Positions 8,670-17,366 of a stretch of 64,000 nt of DNA are shown here, in pieces; the first letter of the stretch is position 1, and each line of letters opens with the position of its first letter. The DNA lies in the NCBI RefSeq assembly GCF_002218005.2, contig NZ_AP018679.1:1041804-1105803 (forward strand). Direction: 5' to 3'. The position numbers were made by a program, and so were the translations under genes. The DNA comes from Vibrio algivorus. Its GTDB lineage: Bacteria > Pseudomonadota > Gammaproteobacteria > Enterobacterales > Vibrionaceae. Under the pieces are notes generated by a model that was not told the origin of the DNA, did not search any database, and worked only from the letters and a program-made list of their open reading frames with translations.

Positions 8670-8725
8670 TATACCCAAGTAACTTCAAGTTGCGAGTTTC
8701 AGCAACTTGAAGTCACTTGGGTATA
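8670..8725. repeat. Minimal 56 bp palindromic form of the TATACCCAAGT repeat
   Basis: TATACCCAAGTAACTTCAAG at the left and its inverted partner CTTGAAGTCACTTGGGTATA at the right, with 16 bases between. The long internal region of the 267 bp copies is absent. A second minimal copy is at 50003-50058. It could fold into a long hairpin if transcribed. Confidence 0.85.
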
Positions 8726-8785
8726 TTTATCGATCTTCTTATAACTGTTATCCTACGAGCATAACGAGTTAATAGAGTAAAAATA

Positions 8786-9034
8786 ATGATTGACGATAAC
8801 CTAATAATTGAGACCCTAGACGATTTGGAAGCGTTCCTGCGCTTAGTAGAAAACGGGGGCCTTGGGCTTGAAAATGTCACTGGCGTGGCATTAGCAACCA
8901 ATAATAGTAATGGTCGCCCATTTGTTGCGGTTTTAGATGATAAGCACCAGCTATTACTTGGTCGCTGGGTCACTCAAGACGTATTTGATAACGGTAAAGA
9001 TATTGTACGTAACGGGCCAAAGAAAGCACACTAA
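8786..9034 (+). CDS. Small hypothetical protein (82 aa)
   Basis: A soluble, acidic 82-residue protein that I do not recognise. It begins 'MIDDNLIIETLDDLEAFLRLVENGG' and has an alternating pattern in 'PFVAVLDDKHQLLLGRWVTQDVF'. There is no signal peptide or membrane segment. Support for a real gene: the frame is open from start to stop, composition is protein-like, and a strong terminator follows 20 bp after the stop (9055-9087). The antisense frame is Arg/Ser/Thr-rich and unconvincing. The upstream region holds the 56 bp palindrome. Function unknown. Confidence 0.7.
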   Translation: MIDDNLIIETLDDLEAFLRLVENGGLGLENVTGVALATNNSNGRPFVAVLDDKHQLLLGRWVTQDVFDNGKDIVRNGPKKAH

Positions 9035-9054
9035 GCCTGTGATGTTCCAATGTT

Positions 9055-9087
9055 AAAATAGGGCTGACTGATTCCGCCCTATTTTTT
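9055..9087 (+). terminator. Rho-independent terminator
   Basis: Stem AAAATAGGGC/GCCCTATTTT followed by T's. The A and T tracts on both sides let it serve the 82-residue gene on the plus strand and the LysR gene on the minus strand. Confidence 0.85.
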
Positions 9088-9110
9088 ATCTGAATATGGC
9101 ACTATCCGAC

Positions 9111-10019
9111 CTACACCACTTTCACATCTTTTTCGCTTTCTAAACGCTGCTTCAAATACTCCACAAACAACTGAGTGCGGGTATGTTCATAATCCAATTT
9201 AGGATAGTAGGCATATACACGAGTATGATCTGACGTGACATTCGGCAATATTCGAACCAACTCACCACGTTCAATTTCTTCTTGCAGCATTACTTGGTTG
9301 GATAAAATAATTCCCATTCCCCGCTTGGCACTATGAAATAACGCTTCTGGATTGGTCGTCGAAAAGTTACCGGTTAAGCGTACTTTTTTGCTGCGTTCAC
9401 CTAAGGTTGTTAATCGCACTTCTCTATCGACTTTTTCGCCCCAAATTAACATATTGTGATGGATTAAATCAGCAATAGTCTGCGGCTCACCATATTGCTT
9501 TAAATAACTTGGTGCAGCATAGAAGCCAGATTGGTAGTCAATTAATGGTGCAGCACGAAAACTGAGGGTATCAAGGTTTTCAATTTCACGACCAATGTAA
9601 ATATCAAAGCTAAGTTCCGGCAGTTGACCGGGAAGTGTGGTGATTAATTGCACTTTAATGTGTGGATATTGATGTAAAAAGTCATCAACATAGCGCATAA
9701 AAAATTTAGAACCTAGCGCGAGCGTTGCGCCAACTCTCAATAACCCAGTTGGAGTTTGGTTAATAGAACGAGTTTCATCGACCAGAGATTGCCATTGCTC
9801 AACCTGCGCTTTTCCGCGATGATAAAACATCGCGCCCGCTTCTGTTTGGCTTAATGAACGAGTCGTCCGTTTGAGCAGCTGCACACCGATTCGCTCTTCT
9901 AAAAAATGTATGCGCTTACTTACCGCTGAAGTGGTGGTATTCAAACGACGAGCAGCCTGATTAAAACTGCCTTCTTCAACCACTCGAATATAAGTTTTTA
10001 CCGATTCAATCCAATCCAT
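9111..10019 (-). CDS. LysR-family transcriptional regulator
   Basis: A 302-residue LysR regulator. The N-terminal winged helix has 'FNQAARRLNTTTSAVSKRIHFLEERIGVQLLKRTTRSLSQTEAG', and the effector-binding domain runs from about residue 90. The length is typical. It is transcribed divergently from the Bcr/CflA-type transporter at 10130 with a 110 bp shared intergenic region that carries a 9 bp inverted repeat (10041-10073). The usual LysR arrangement is that the regulator controls its divergent neighbour and itself, so it probably regulates that exporter. The co-inducer is unknown. Confidence 0.93.
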   Translation of the reverse strand: MDWIESVKTYIRVVEEGSFNQAARRLNTTTSAVSKRIHFLEERIGVQLLKRTTRSLSQTEAGAMFYHRGKAQVEQWQSLVDETRSINQTPTGLLRVGATLALGSKFFMRYVDDFLHQYPHIKVQLITTLPGQLPELSFDIYIGREIENLDTLSFRAAPLIDYQSGFYAAPSYLKQYGEPQTIADLIHHNMLIWGEKVDREVRLTTLGERSKKVRLTGNFSTTNPEALFHSAKRGMGIILSNQVMLQEEIERGELVRILPNVTSDHTRVYAYYPKLDYEHTRTQLFVEYLKQRLESEKDVKVV

Positions 10020-10040
10020 CTCTCACACCATTGTTTCCCT

Positions 10041-10073
10041 AATAGACTCAATCCCTTTCCTATAGAGTCTATT
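10041..10073. promoter_or_regulatory. Inverted repeat, candidate LysR operator
   Basis: AATAGACTC at 10041-10049 and GAGTCTATT at 10065-10073, perfectly complementary, between the divergent lysR and bcr-like genes. LysR sites are typically interrupted dyads in this position. Confidence 0.5.
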
Positions 10074-10129
10074 ATCATTTTATATTCACCAAAGTACACT
10101 AGCATAATTAAGTGACGCTAGGGGATAGC

Positions 10130-11335
10130 ATGAAAACAGAAACGATAAATGCTTTTAAAAAAACGCCTCTTCTACTCGCGATGATGATCATCGCAACGGG
10201 TCAAGTTGGTGTAAGCATTTATCTGCCCTCTTTGCCTTTAATCAGCCATGATTTAGCGGTTTCTCAGGCGCAAGTTCAGTCTATCGTGACCTTCTTTTTA
10301 ATTAGCTTTGGCTTGTCACAACTATTTTATGGGCCATTATCCGATGCCATAGGTCGGCGCCCAGTATTTCTAGCAGGACAAGGCGTTTATCTTTTAGGTA
10401 CTTTGATTTGTGTGTTATGGGCGACCAGCTTTGAAGCTTTATTATTTGGACGTTTTCTGCAAGGTCTAGGCGCCGGTAGTGCATCGGTACTAGGCCGTAG
10501 TGTATTACGCGATAGTTATAACGGTCCTGATTTAACCAAAGCGTTATCTTATCTCTCTATTACCGCTTCTATTTTACCGATCATTTCGCCAGTGTTTGGT
10601 GGCTGGGTCGCCTACCATTTTGGTTGGCAAAGCGTGTTTAGTGCTGTACTGATGTATTTAATTGCCATTGTTACACTCGGCTGGAAAGTGCTACCAGAAA
10701 CGTTACCCTACCCTAAAAGCCGCTTTAATCCGATAAAAGTATTAAAGGGTTATGGTGAACTCATTACCTGTAAGCAAGTTATTTCAAGTGCTAGTTATAA
10801 TTGGATCAGCTATTTAGGCGCGGTTGTCTCACTGTCTGTTTTACCTTTCTTACTGCAAAAACAACTTGGTATGACGGTATCTGATTACGGTGAAGCGATG
10901 ATCATTCCATCAGCAGGATTATTAGTTGGTAGCGTCATGGTTAACCGCCTGCATAAGTATTTCTCGCAAGCTCGCTTGTTGTGCATCGCATTTAGTTTAA
11001 TGGTGATTGCAGGTGTTTGGCTACTTGCTATGCCTTTATCCGGCTTTCATTTAATCAGCGCATTTACCTTGTTAACTGTCGCACAAGGCATGAGCTTTCC
11101 AATTTCGATGTCACTATTATTAGAGCCACATCCAAATCGAGTTGGTGCAGTATCTGCATTATCCGGGTCCATTCAAATGTGTATTGCCGGCTTTTTTGGA
11201 GAATTCTTAGTACGCAATTTTGTTTCAAGCCAAAACGATCTTGGCATTTTTTATTGCTGTACTGCGATGCTCATGATGACGGTATTGGTGCTAAGTCGAC
11301 GCTCGCAAGCCACTACCCAAACGCAACCTAATTAA
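10130..11335 (+). CDS. Bcr/CflA-family multidrug efflux MFS transporter
   Basis: A drug:proton antiporter of the Bcr/CflA subfamily with about 12 membrane segments. Diagnostic motifs: 'SIYLPSLPLISHDL' in TM1, 'GPLSDAIGRRPVFLAGQGVYLLGTL' (MFS motif A after TM2) and 'GRFLQGLGAGSASVLGRSVLRD' (the Bcr-type motif). 'ISPVFGGWVAYHFGWQSVF' follows in TM5. From the ATG at 10130 it has 401 residues, as usual for the family. That start has GGGGAT five bases upstream; a GTG at 10112 in the same frame has no such site. It is divergent from a LysR gene that probably regulates it. The substrate is not predictable. Confidence 0.93.
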   Translation: MKTETINAFKKTPLLLAMMIIATGQVGVSIYLPSLPLISHDLAVSQAQVQSIVTFFLISFGLSQLFYGPLSDAIGRRPVFLAGQGVYLLGTLICVLWATSFEALLFGRFLQGLGAGSASVLGRSVLRDSYNGPDLTKALSYLSITASILPIISPVFGGWVAYHFGWQSVFSAVLMYLIAIVTLGWKVLPETLPYPKSRFNPIKVLKGYGELITCKQVISSASYNWISYLGAVVSLSVLPFLLQKQLGMTVSDYGEAMIIPSAGLLVGSVMVNRLHKYFSQARLLCIAFSLMVIAGVWLLAMPLSGFHLISAFTLLTVAQGMSFPISMSLLLEPHPNRVGAVSALSGSIQMCIAGFFGEFLVRNFVSSQNDLGIFYCCTAMLMMTVLVLSRRSQATTQTQPN

Positions 11336-11355
11336 TCCATTTATACAGATTAGTT

Positions 11356-11442
11356 TGAAAGGTGCCTTCCTTCGCCAATCTTCCTTACCTAAAGGTTTGG
11401 ATGATAGCTCTGAATTCTGCATATTGAAGTCACTTGGATATA
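11356..11442 (-). repeat. Reverse-oriented fragment of the TATACCCAAGT repeat
   Basis: On the minus strand it reads TATATCCAAGTGACTTCAAT, then 'gcagaattcagagctatcat' and 'ccaaacctttaggtaaggaa'. This is the left third of the long element, lying between a transporter stop and the lrp-like stop. Confidence 0.8.
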
Positions 11443-11458
11443 TACTGTGGACTCACTC

Positions 11459-11899
11459 TTAACGAGTATCTTTCGGCGTGTCCATCACTACTAGCGTTGT
11501 GATGGTATTCACCTGTGGGATCTCGCCCAGTACTTCAGAATGGAAGCGTTTATAACGAGTGAGATCTTTAGTTTCCACGCGTAACAAATATTCATTCGCA
11601 CCGGTGATGTTATGACATTCGGTAACTTCTTGTGCCATCATCACTTCTTGCTCAAATCCACGCTGTGACTTTTGGCTATGATCCGATAATCCGATAGTGA
11701 CATAAGCAATAAACCCGATGCCCAATTTATCCGAGTTGAGTATCGCTCGATATCCACTTATCACACCTTGACGCTCTAACTCTTGCACCCGTCTTAATGT
11801 CGCAGAAGGCGATAGACCAATTCGCTCCGATAGCTCAACATTCGATAATCGGCCATCAGCCTGAAGCTCTTGCAATATTCTTTCGTCAAACCTATCCAT
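11459..11899 (-). CDS. Lrp/AsnC-family transcriptional regulator
   Basis: A 146-residue feast/famine regulator. The N-terminal helix-turn-helix is 'MDRFDERILQELQADGRLSNVELSERIGLSPSATLRRVQELERQGVISGY'. A C-terminal RAM ligand-binding domain follows ('VTECHNITGANEYLLRVETKDLTRYKRFHSEVL'). It is divergent from a LysE-type exporter at 12010 with 110 bp between the starts. Lrp-type proteins often control a divergent amino acid exporter in response to its substrate, so this pair is probably a regulator/exporter unit. The amino acid sensed is unknown. Confidence 0.93.
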   Translation of the reverse strand: MDRFDERILQELQADGRLSNVELSERIGLSPSATLRRVQELERQGVISGYRAILNSDKLGIGFIAYVTIGLSDHSQKSQRGFEQEVMMAQEVTECHNITGANEYLLRVETKDLTRYKRFHSEVLGEIPQVNTITTLVVMDTPKDTR

Positions 11900-12009
11900 A
11901 ATTTAATTTTATTGCTCATTTTATTTATATAGCACATTAAATAGACATAAAATGTAGCTAAAAACCCAATAATATACAAGGAACTGTCAAACAAAATGGA
12001 AGCTAAGCA

Positions 12010-12597
12010 ATGGATATTCAACAACTACTCGCATTATTTACTTTTGTTCTAGTGTCAACCGCTTCACCCGGACCTAACAACATTATGTTGATGACATCTG
12101 GCGCTAACATTGGCTTTCTGCGCACCGTTCCACACATGCTCGGCGTCGTGTTTGGATTTAGTTTTATGGTACTGCTGGTCGGGGTTGGGTTAATGAGCCT
12201 CTTTCAATTATATCCTGTATTACACCAAGTGCTGAACATAGCTTGTATTGTCTATTTATTTTATTTGGCATTAAAAATTGCTCGCGCACAACCCGGCTCT
12301 CAAAATACTGAATATCAACCAATGAGTTTTTTCGCTGCGGTCAATTTTCAATGGATCAATCCCAAAGCATGGACAATGGCGATCACCGCAGTCAGTGTCT
12401 ATAACACCCTCAATAACTGGCAAGGCGTGTTAATTGTTTCTCTGATGTTTGGACTAGTGAATATGCCATCAGCCACGTTATGGATTTATGCAGGGCAAAA
12501 ACTGCAAATTTGGCTTAATAGCCCACTACGAGTGAAGTGGTTTAATTATTCAATGGCGGGGCTATTAGTGCTCTCAATTGCGCCGATGATGTTCTAA
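12010..12597 (+). CDS. LysE-family amino acid exporter
   Basis: A 195-residue membrane protein with 5-6 hydrophobic segments. The family signature is 'STASPGPNNIMLMTSGANIGFLRTVPHMLGVVFGF', with the conserved P-G-P-N-N. 'FQWINPKAWTMAIT' carries the N-P-K motif in the second half. The P-G-P-N-N variant is typical of the subfamily often annotated as cysteine/O-acetylserine exporter-like (EamB-like), but the substrate is not certain. It is divergent from an Lrp/AsnC regulator that probably controls it. Confidence 0.9.
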   Translation: MDIQQLLALFTFVLVSTASPGPNNIMLMTSGANIGFLRTVPHMLGVVFGFSFMVLLVGVGLMSLFQLYPVLHQVLNIACIVYLFYLALKIARAQPGSQNTEYQPMSFFAAVNFQWINPKAWTMAITAVSVYNTLNNWQGVLIVSLMFGLVNMPSATLWIYAGQKLQIWLNSPLRVKWFNYSMAGLLVLSIAPMMF

Positions 12598-12657
12598 AAA
12601 AAGTACAGTTCTAAACGGAATATTTCGATGCCATTAAAGCAATCTACAAATCGCTTA

Positions 12658-12670
12658 TTTACATTGTAAA
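12658..12670. other. Candidate parS2 site (ParB2-binding palindrome)
   Basis: TTTACATTGTAAA, a perfect match to the 13-base core TTTACANTGTAAA of the chromosome II parS consensus. It is intergenic, downstream of the LysE-type gene and about 50 kb from parAB2. Confidence 0.75.
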
Positions 12671-12742
12671 TTCAATATTGATTCCATTAGTCGCAGTCTT
12701 TACACACGTTATTTTCCTTCCTCCTATTCTTGATATTGAATA

Positions 12743-12870
12743 TATACCCAAAGTAATTGAAGTTGCAGTGAGGCGACAAGTGAATGAGGCCCCATGAGCA
12801 TAGCTCGCCTATGTGATTGGGGCGAATGAACGCCGGCAACAAAACTGCAGCTTCAAGTACGACGGGTATA
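12743..12870. repeat. ERIC/IRU element, full-length copy
   Basis: 128 bp from TATACCC to GGGTATA with the central ERIC palindrome, nearly identical to 6-133. It ends 7 bp before the ribosome-binding site of the deacetylase gene. Its sequence stays open in that gene's frame, which falsely extends the protein upstream to 12817. Confidence 0.87.
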
Positions 12871-12888
12871 TTAAAAAAGGAGAAAACG

Positions 12889-14211
12889 ATGCTTAAACAA
12901 GGGTTTACTTTAAGCTTAGGACTGGCTGCTATTTCATTTTATAGCCATGCGGCCAACCAAGCCCCTTCTCAACTTCCACCAGGCAGTATTGCAATTGAAA
13001 ATGCGCCACAATTTATCGCCATCGCATTTGATGACAATACCTTGGTGGATGGACAAAACTGGGTACTTGAACAGTGGGGAAAACGTACAAATCCAGCTGG
13101 ACATGGTAATGCAGCCACCTTTGATGGCTCTCCTATTCACACAACCTTTTTTAATACTTGTGAAGCAATAACGGCGGCAAACGAACAAGGCACCAATGCT
13201 GGCCATGTCAAAGAAACCTGGTATCAAGCTAATTTACTCGGGCATGAAATGGCAAACCACACTCTCAATCATTTACATGGTTTGGAATTTACTGCCGCGC
13301 AATGGCAACAGCAAATTAATGATTGCCAGAAGGCCATGAGCAAACCATTTACTCAAATCGCTCCTGAGTTTCCATCCGATGCTGAAGGGATCGATGCCAA
13401 TGCCGTTGGCTTTCGGTCGCCTTATTTAGAGTACAACGATGCCTTATTTACGACCCTAAATCAGAACGGCTTCAAATACGATGCCAGTATTGCTGAAGGT
13501 TATGAATCAAGCCACCATGCAGGGAATCAATACTGGCCTTATACCCTAGATAACGGCAGCCCTGGTGCCGACCTTGCGGCTAGTTGGGGAATAAAACCAC
13601 CAACCACTCAACATGCAGGGCTATGGGAAGTACCCGTTTATGCGTTAACCGTGCCAGATGATGAAGTCGTGAAGCAATACGGCATTGATTATTCATTAAG
13701 AGACAAAATACAACAAAAAATGAGTTGGTTTGATGTGCAGTCTGGAAAAATTGAAGCGGGTGATTACAACTTGTTTTACATGGCACAACTTAGTGGCCCA
13801 GAAGTATTAGCCATTTTAAAATATAACCTCGATATGCGCCTTGCTGGCAACAAAGCCCCAATGACATTTCTTGGACACTCGACTCAATATGATGATCAAA
13901 TCGATCAATGGACACCAACCGTCTCTACCGCAAAAGAGCGTCGCCAAGCAATTGAAGCATTTCTTGATTATGCACTTTCAAAACAAGAGGTGCGTATTGT
14001 TAGCCACTTAGAGTTAGTGAATTGGATGGAAAATCCGCAAGCACTTCCAAAACGATGTGAATCCATAGAATGGATGAAAGATACGTCTTATAGCCAAGCT
14101 CAAAGCGTCAATTATGCAGGTTTTGAATGGCAAGCAAAGTGGTGGTCGTATAATGAAAAACCACAAGATAAAAGCTGGTCTGCATGGCAGAAAGTGAGGA
14201 CTTGTCGCTAA
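12889..14211 (+). CDS. Secreted chitin-oligosaccharide deacetylase (CE4) with chitin-binding domain
   Basis: From the ATG at 12889 (AAGGAG at 12877-12882) the protein has 440 residues. It has a Sec signal peptide ending near 'FYSHA-AN' (residue 21). The NodB-type catalytic domain shows motif 1 AFDDN (Asp48, Asp49), the metal-binding H-T-L-N-H (His124, His128) in 'HEMANHTLNH', motif 3 RSPY (176-179), and later 'FLGHSTQYD'. The last ~45 residues contain 'YAGFEWQAKWWSYNEKPQ', a small CBM5/12-type chitin-binding module. This matches the Vibrio enzyme that removes one acetyl group from (GlcNAc)2 during chitin breakdown. Upstream in-frame codons lie in an ERIC repeat and are not part of the gene. 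No chitinase gene is in the window. Confidence 0.9.
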   Translation: MLKQGFTLSLGLAAISFYSHAANQAPSQLPPGSIAIENAPQFIAIAFDDNTLVDGQNWVLEQWGKRTNPAGHGNAATFDGSPIHTTFFNTCEAITAANEQGTNAGHVKETWYQANLLGHEMANHTLNHLHGLEFTAAQWQQQINDCQKAMSKPFTQIAPEFPSDAEGIDANAVGFRSPYLEYNDALFTTLNQNGFKYDASIAEGYESSHHAGNQYWPYTLDNGSPGADLAASWGIKPPTTQHAGLWEVPVYALTVPDDEVVKQYGIDYSLRDKIQQKMSWFDVQSGKIEAGDYNLFYMAQLSGPEVLAILKYNLDMRLAGNKAPMTFLGHSTQYDDQIDQWTPTVSTAKERRQAIEAFLDYALSKQEVRIVSHLELVNWMENPQALPKRCESIEWMKDTSYSQAQSVNYAGFEWQAKWWSYNEKPQDKSWSAWQKVRTCR

Positions 14212-14222
14212 ATGCAATCAAA

Positions 14223-14256
14223 AAAGCCTGCTATAAAATGAATAGCAGGCTTTCAT
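14223..14256. terminator. Bidirectional terminator
   Basis: AAAGCCTGCTAT / ATAGCAGGCTTT with A and T tracts on the two sides, placed between the convergent deacetylase and the minus-strand gene at 14277. Confidence 0.88.
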
Positions 14257-14276
14257 TTTATCTAGTAAGAAGGAAA

Positions 14277-14858
14277 TTAATTCTCTTGCTGAACATCTTC
14301 CATTTTTTCTTGAATTTGCTCTTTCGTCTCTTGCGCTTGTTCAACTAGCTCATCTTTTTTCTCAAGCAGCTGTTCGTTATTTTCCAACAAAGCTTCTTTT
14401 TTGCTAGCTAATACATCGGCAATACCCGCTAGATTATCCGCCAACTGCTGGGCTTTATCTTCTGGGAATTTCTCTTGTAGCGTCGTTTTTAGCTTAACTT
14501 TTAAATTCTCAAGCATCTCTTGTTTTTCCGCATCAGAAGCATCGCGAAGCTTAGAAACGGTACTCGCAATTTGCTTTAATTCAGGGAATAAGTTGGCATC
14601 TTTTAATGGGGCAAGTAATTTAACATCTTGTAGATTAGCATTATCAACTTTGCTATCTAGGGTCGTTAATAAAGCATCCATTTTATCTAACGTTTGTTCA
14701 CCACGTTGATATAACGGTGCAATAGCTTCATTTTCAGCAAAGCTTGTGATCTTGTCGACCGTTAAAAATAGCAAGACCATAATGATCACAATAGGCAATA
14801 GTAGCCCACTGAATAAACCGACAAAAAAGTTATTAAAGCCAGAACCAAAGCTCTTCAT
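14277..14858 (-). CDS. Membrane-anchored coiled-coil protein, unknown function
   Basis: A 193-residue protein with one N-terminal hydrophobic segment ('FFVGLFSGLLLPIVIIMVLLFLTV', about 11-34). A long charged helical region rich in Glu, Lys, Gln and Leu follows, which is likely a coiled coil ('LLENNEQLLEKKDELVEQAQETKEQIQEKMEDVQQ'). I do not recognise a named family. It is the gene after cyoE on the same strand, with an 85 bp gap, so it could be transcribed from the oxidase operon, but it has its own ribosome-binding site and could be independent. A role in oxidase assembly would be guesswork. Confidence 0.75.
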   Translation of the reverse strand: MKSFGSGFNNFFVGLFSGLLLPIVIIMVLLFLTVDKITSFAENEAIAPLYQRGEQTLDKMDALLTTLDSKVDNANLQDVKLLAPLKDANLFPELKQIASTVSKLRDASDAEKQEMLENLKVKLKTTLQEKFPEDKAQQLADNLAGIADVLASKKEALLENNEQLLEKKDELVEQAQETKEQIQEKMEDVQQEN

Positions 14859-14943
14859 TATTATTCCTTAAGAAGTTGAAATTAAAAGTAACTTCAATGT
14901 TAACCGATCTTTTAAAAAACGCCTAAGTATCAGATTATGAAAA

Positions 14944-15987
14944 TTAACCAACTAGCACATAATGATCGACCAATAAGGCAACAAATAGCCCCATCAAATG
15001 ATAAATAGAAAACTTGAAGGTTTGCATTGCGCTGTTCGGTTTCGGAAAGTATTTCAACTCACATGCTTTATAGACAAAGCCAAGAGATAACACAGTTGAA
15101 GCTATTGCATACAGTACCCCACTCATGCCAAATAACACTGGCAAGGCACAAATCATCATCAATAATATAGTGTAAAGCAGCACGCTAGTTTTAGTGAATT
15201 CTACACCGTGCGTAACCGGAAGCATTGGTATTTCGGCTTTTGCATACTCATCTTTACGGTGAATCGCTAGTGCCCAAAAATGTGGTGGCGTCCAAATGAA
15301 AATGATCATAACTAATAGCCAAGCGTGAGGATGAAGCTCATTAGTCATGGCTGTCCACCCTAATAATGGCGGCATCGCACCGGCAATACCTGCAATGACA
15401 ATATTTTGCGGCGTAGCGCGTTTCAGGTACAAAGTATAAATCACTGCATAACCCACTAAACTGGCACAAGTCAGCCAAGCGGTTAACCCATTGACACCAG
15501 AGTACAATACCCCAAAACCGACAATCCCAATGACACTGGCAAATAAAGCGACTTTCCAGTTTTGTAATTGTCCCGATGGCAAAGGACGATTTTTAGTGCG
15601 AGCCATTAACCCATCAATTCTACGATCAATTAAATGATTCAAGGCCGCCGCAGACCCCGCCATTAAACCAATGCCAAGTAACCCTAGTACTAATGGTTGC
15701 AGAGGTAATTTTCCATCAAGTGATAAACACATTCCTACCAAAGCAGTAAGTAGCATTAACATCACAACTTTGGGTTTGGTTAGCGAGTAATACAAACGCC
15801 ACTGAGCCAACCAATAAGATTTGGTACGCTGGCGAACATGCTCAGAAAAAGATCTTGGGTCAGAGGTTGAATCATCGGGAATAGAAGGGATTGCGGAGTG
15901 ATGACCTGAAAGTTTCACCGAAATAGGATGGCTACCCCGCACAGGCTCTTGCTTTGGCGGGAAAGGAATTACATTAGACTTCGGCAT
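14944..15987 (-). CDS. cyoE: Protoheme IX farnesyltransferase (heme O synthase)
   Basis: A UbiA-family prenyltransferase that adds a farnesyl group to heme B, giving heme O, the precursor of heme A. The first Asp-rich motif is seen in 'AALNHLIDRRIDGLMARTKNRPLPSG' and the second in 'HRKDEYAKAEIPMLPV'. About nine membrane segments. An N-terminal cytosolic tail of ~60 residues is longer than in E. coli CyoE. AGGAGG lies five bases before the second of two adjacent ATGs (15987), which I prefer to 15990. It is the last enzyme gene of the oxidase operon, after ctaA (32 bp gap). With CtaA it supplies heme A to the aa3-type oxidase encoded upstream. Confidence 0.95.
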   Translation of the reverse strand: MPKSNVIPFPPKQEPVRGSHPISVKLSGHHSAIPSIPDDSTSDPRSFSEHVRQRTKSYWLAQWRLYYSLTKPKVVMLMLLTALVGMCLSLDGKLPLQPLVLGLLGIGLMAGSAAALNHLIDRRIDGLMARTKNRPLPSGQLQNWKVALFASVIGIVGFGVLYSGVNGLTAWLTCASLVGYAVIYTLYLKRATPQNIVIAGIAGAMPPLLGWTAMTNELHPHAWLLVMIIFIWTPPHFWALAIHRKDEYAKAEIPMLPVTHGVEFTKTSVLLYTILLMMICALPVLFGMSGVLYAIASTVLSLGFVYKACELKYFPKPNSAMQTFKFSIYHLMGLFVALLVDHYVLVG

Positions 15988-16021
15988 CATGACCTCCTAA
16001 CGTTCAAATCAAGCCTAGTAG

Positions 16022-17176
16022 TTATTTTGATAGTTTTGATTGTTCAGTATTGTGACTAGGCTTAGTGATCATTCTCATTTGAATATGATTTGTCGCTTGC
16101 CCTATTACTTTTGGTCGATAAGACAAACGTAACTGAGTACATATAAATACTATATTTAACAATAGCAGCGCTGCGACTAAATTGTGACCAACGGCTAAAA
16201 TAACAGGTAGATGCATCACAACATTGGCAATTCCTAAACTAATTTGCAGCACAACCAAACCGACTAAACTCCAAGCAGCTCGATTAAGCGTACGACTCGA
16301 TGAAAAGCGAACCAGTTGCCAAGCAAAAAACAATAAAGTGATAGCGCTAATAATGGCTCCAAAGCGATGCACCAAATGAATCGTCATCCGTGAACCATAA
16401 TCTAAAACACCAAACTCGTAGCTATTACCATTCATCAATAATGGATGCTGAAAAATAGTAAATGCCCCACTTAAATTAAACGCTTGCCACCAATCGCCTT
16501 CACACAATGGCAGAGAGGTACAAACTAAAGCTGCGTAATTAGATGACGTCCAGCCTCCTAAAAAGATTTGTACAATGAGTACGCTAAGTGATAACCAACC
16601 CATTTTTTGTAATGAAGAAGCGGAATGTAAGCCTTGATAACTCAAGTTCTCTTGCGATTGGCATCCATCGTTTATTACTTTGTTATTTTGCCGCTGACAA
16701 TAAGCTCGACTAACCAAATAAAATACCAATAACAAACTGAGTAAGGCAAAGCCACCAAATAAATGAAGTACCACAATAATTGGCATCAGTTTTAAGGTCA
16801 CTGTCCACATACCTAGCGCAGCTTGGAACACGACCAACAAAGCTAAAGCACTAGGCCAAGCTTTCGGAATATTTGGCACTTTGAAGCTCACTACCAAAAT
16901 TGCCGCAATCAATAAACCTAAGCTACCCGCAACATAGCGATGGATCATCTCAAGCCAAGCTTTATAAGGCTCAATGGTATGCCCAGGAAACAGTGCAGAA
17001 GCTCGCATAATTTCATCATTTTTCATTGGTACATTGAGCTGACCGTAACAACCAGGCCAATCAGGACAACCAAGTCCCGCATCAGAAATTCGGGTATAAG
17101 CGCCTAACACTATTACCACCAAAGTGAGGCCAATACTGAGCCGAATCAATTTGCTTAACAATGCTGGGTAATCCAT
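16022..17176 (-). CDS. ctaA: Heme A synthase (COX15/CtaA)
   Basis: An inner-membrane monooxygenase that converts heme O to heme A. It shows the COX15 blocks 'GAYTRISDAGLGCPDWPGCYGQ' near the N-terminus, 'EMIHRYVAGSLGLLIA' with the first conserved His, 'VVLHLFGGFALL', and 'HLVHRFGAIISAITLLF' and 'VVLQISLGIANV' in the second half. Eight membrane segments. GGAGG lies six bases before the ATG at 17176 (384 residues). A TTG six codons upstream lies inside a repeat element (17188-17348) and is not needed. It is followed closely by cyoE. Confidence 0.95.
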   Translation of the reverse strand: MDYPALLSKLIRLSIGLTLVVIVLGAYTRISDAGLGCPDWPGCYGQLNVPMKNDEIMRASALFPGHTIEPYKAWLEMIHRYVAGSLGLLIAAILVVSFKVPNIPKAWPSALALLVVFQAALGMWTVTLKLMPIIVVLHLFGGFALLSLLLVFYLVSRAYCQRQNNKVINDGCQSQENLSYQGLHSASSLQKMGWLSLSVLIVQIFLGGWTSSNYAALVCTSLPLCEGDWWQAFNLSGAFTIFQHPLLMNGNSYEFGVLDYGSRMTIHLVHRFGAIISAITLLFFAWQLVRFSSSRTLNRAAWSLVGLVVLQISLGIANVVMHLPVILAVGHNLVAALLLLNIVFICTQLRLSYRPKVIGQATNHIQMRMITKPSHNTEQSKLSK

Positions 17177-17187
17177 ATCGCCTCCGA

Positions 17188-17348
17188 ATACCAATCAATA
17201 TAAGTAAATGGTCTAAACTAGCGTAGGAAAAAAGCTTGATAACAAGGCATAAAATTTTGTTAGTAGTAATTCTACATACAAATTTTATAACGTAGTTAGC
17301 GAGTTTTTTAACAAGCTAAGGTGAGCAGTTACTTATTGCGATTGGTAT
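17188..17348. repeat. 161 bp MITE-like element with 20 bp inverted ends
   Basis: The left end ATACCAATCAATATAAGTAA (17188-17207) pairs with the right end TTACTTATTGCGATTGGTAT (17329-17348) with three mismatches. The interior is AT-rich and non-coding. It lies between ctaA and the gene at 17367, inside the oxidase operon. No second copy is in this window. Confidence 0.75.
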
Positions 17349-17366
17349 AATTTAATCTCACTACGG

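Noticed and set aside
12817..12888. 24 extra codons at the start of the deacetylase
   Set aside because: They lie in the ERIC element; AAGGAG and a signal peptide define the ATG at 12889.
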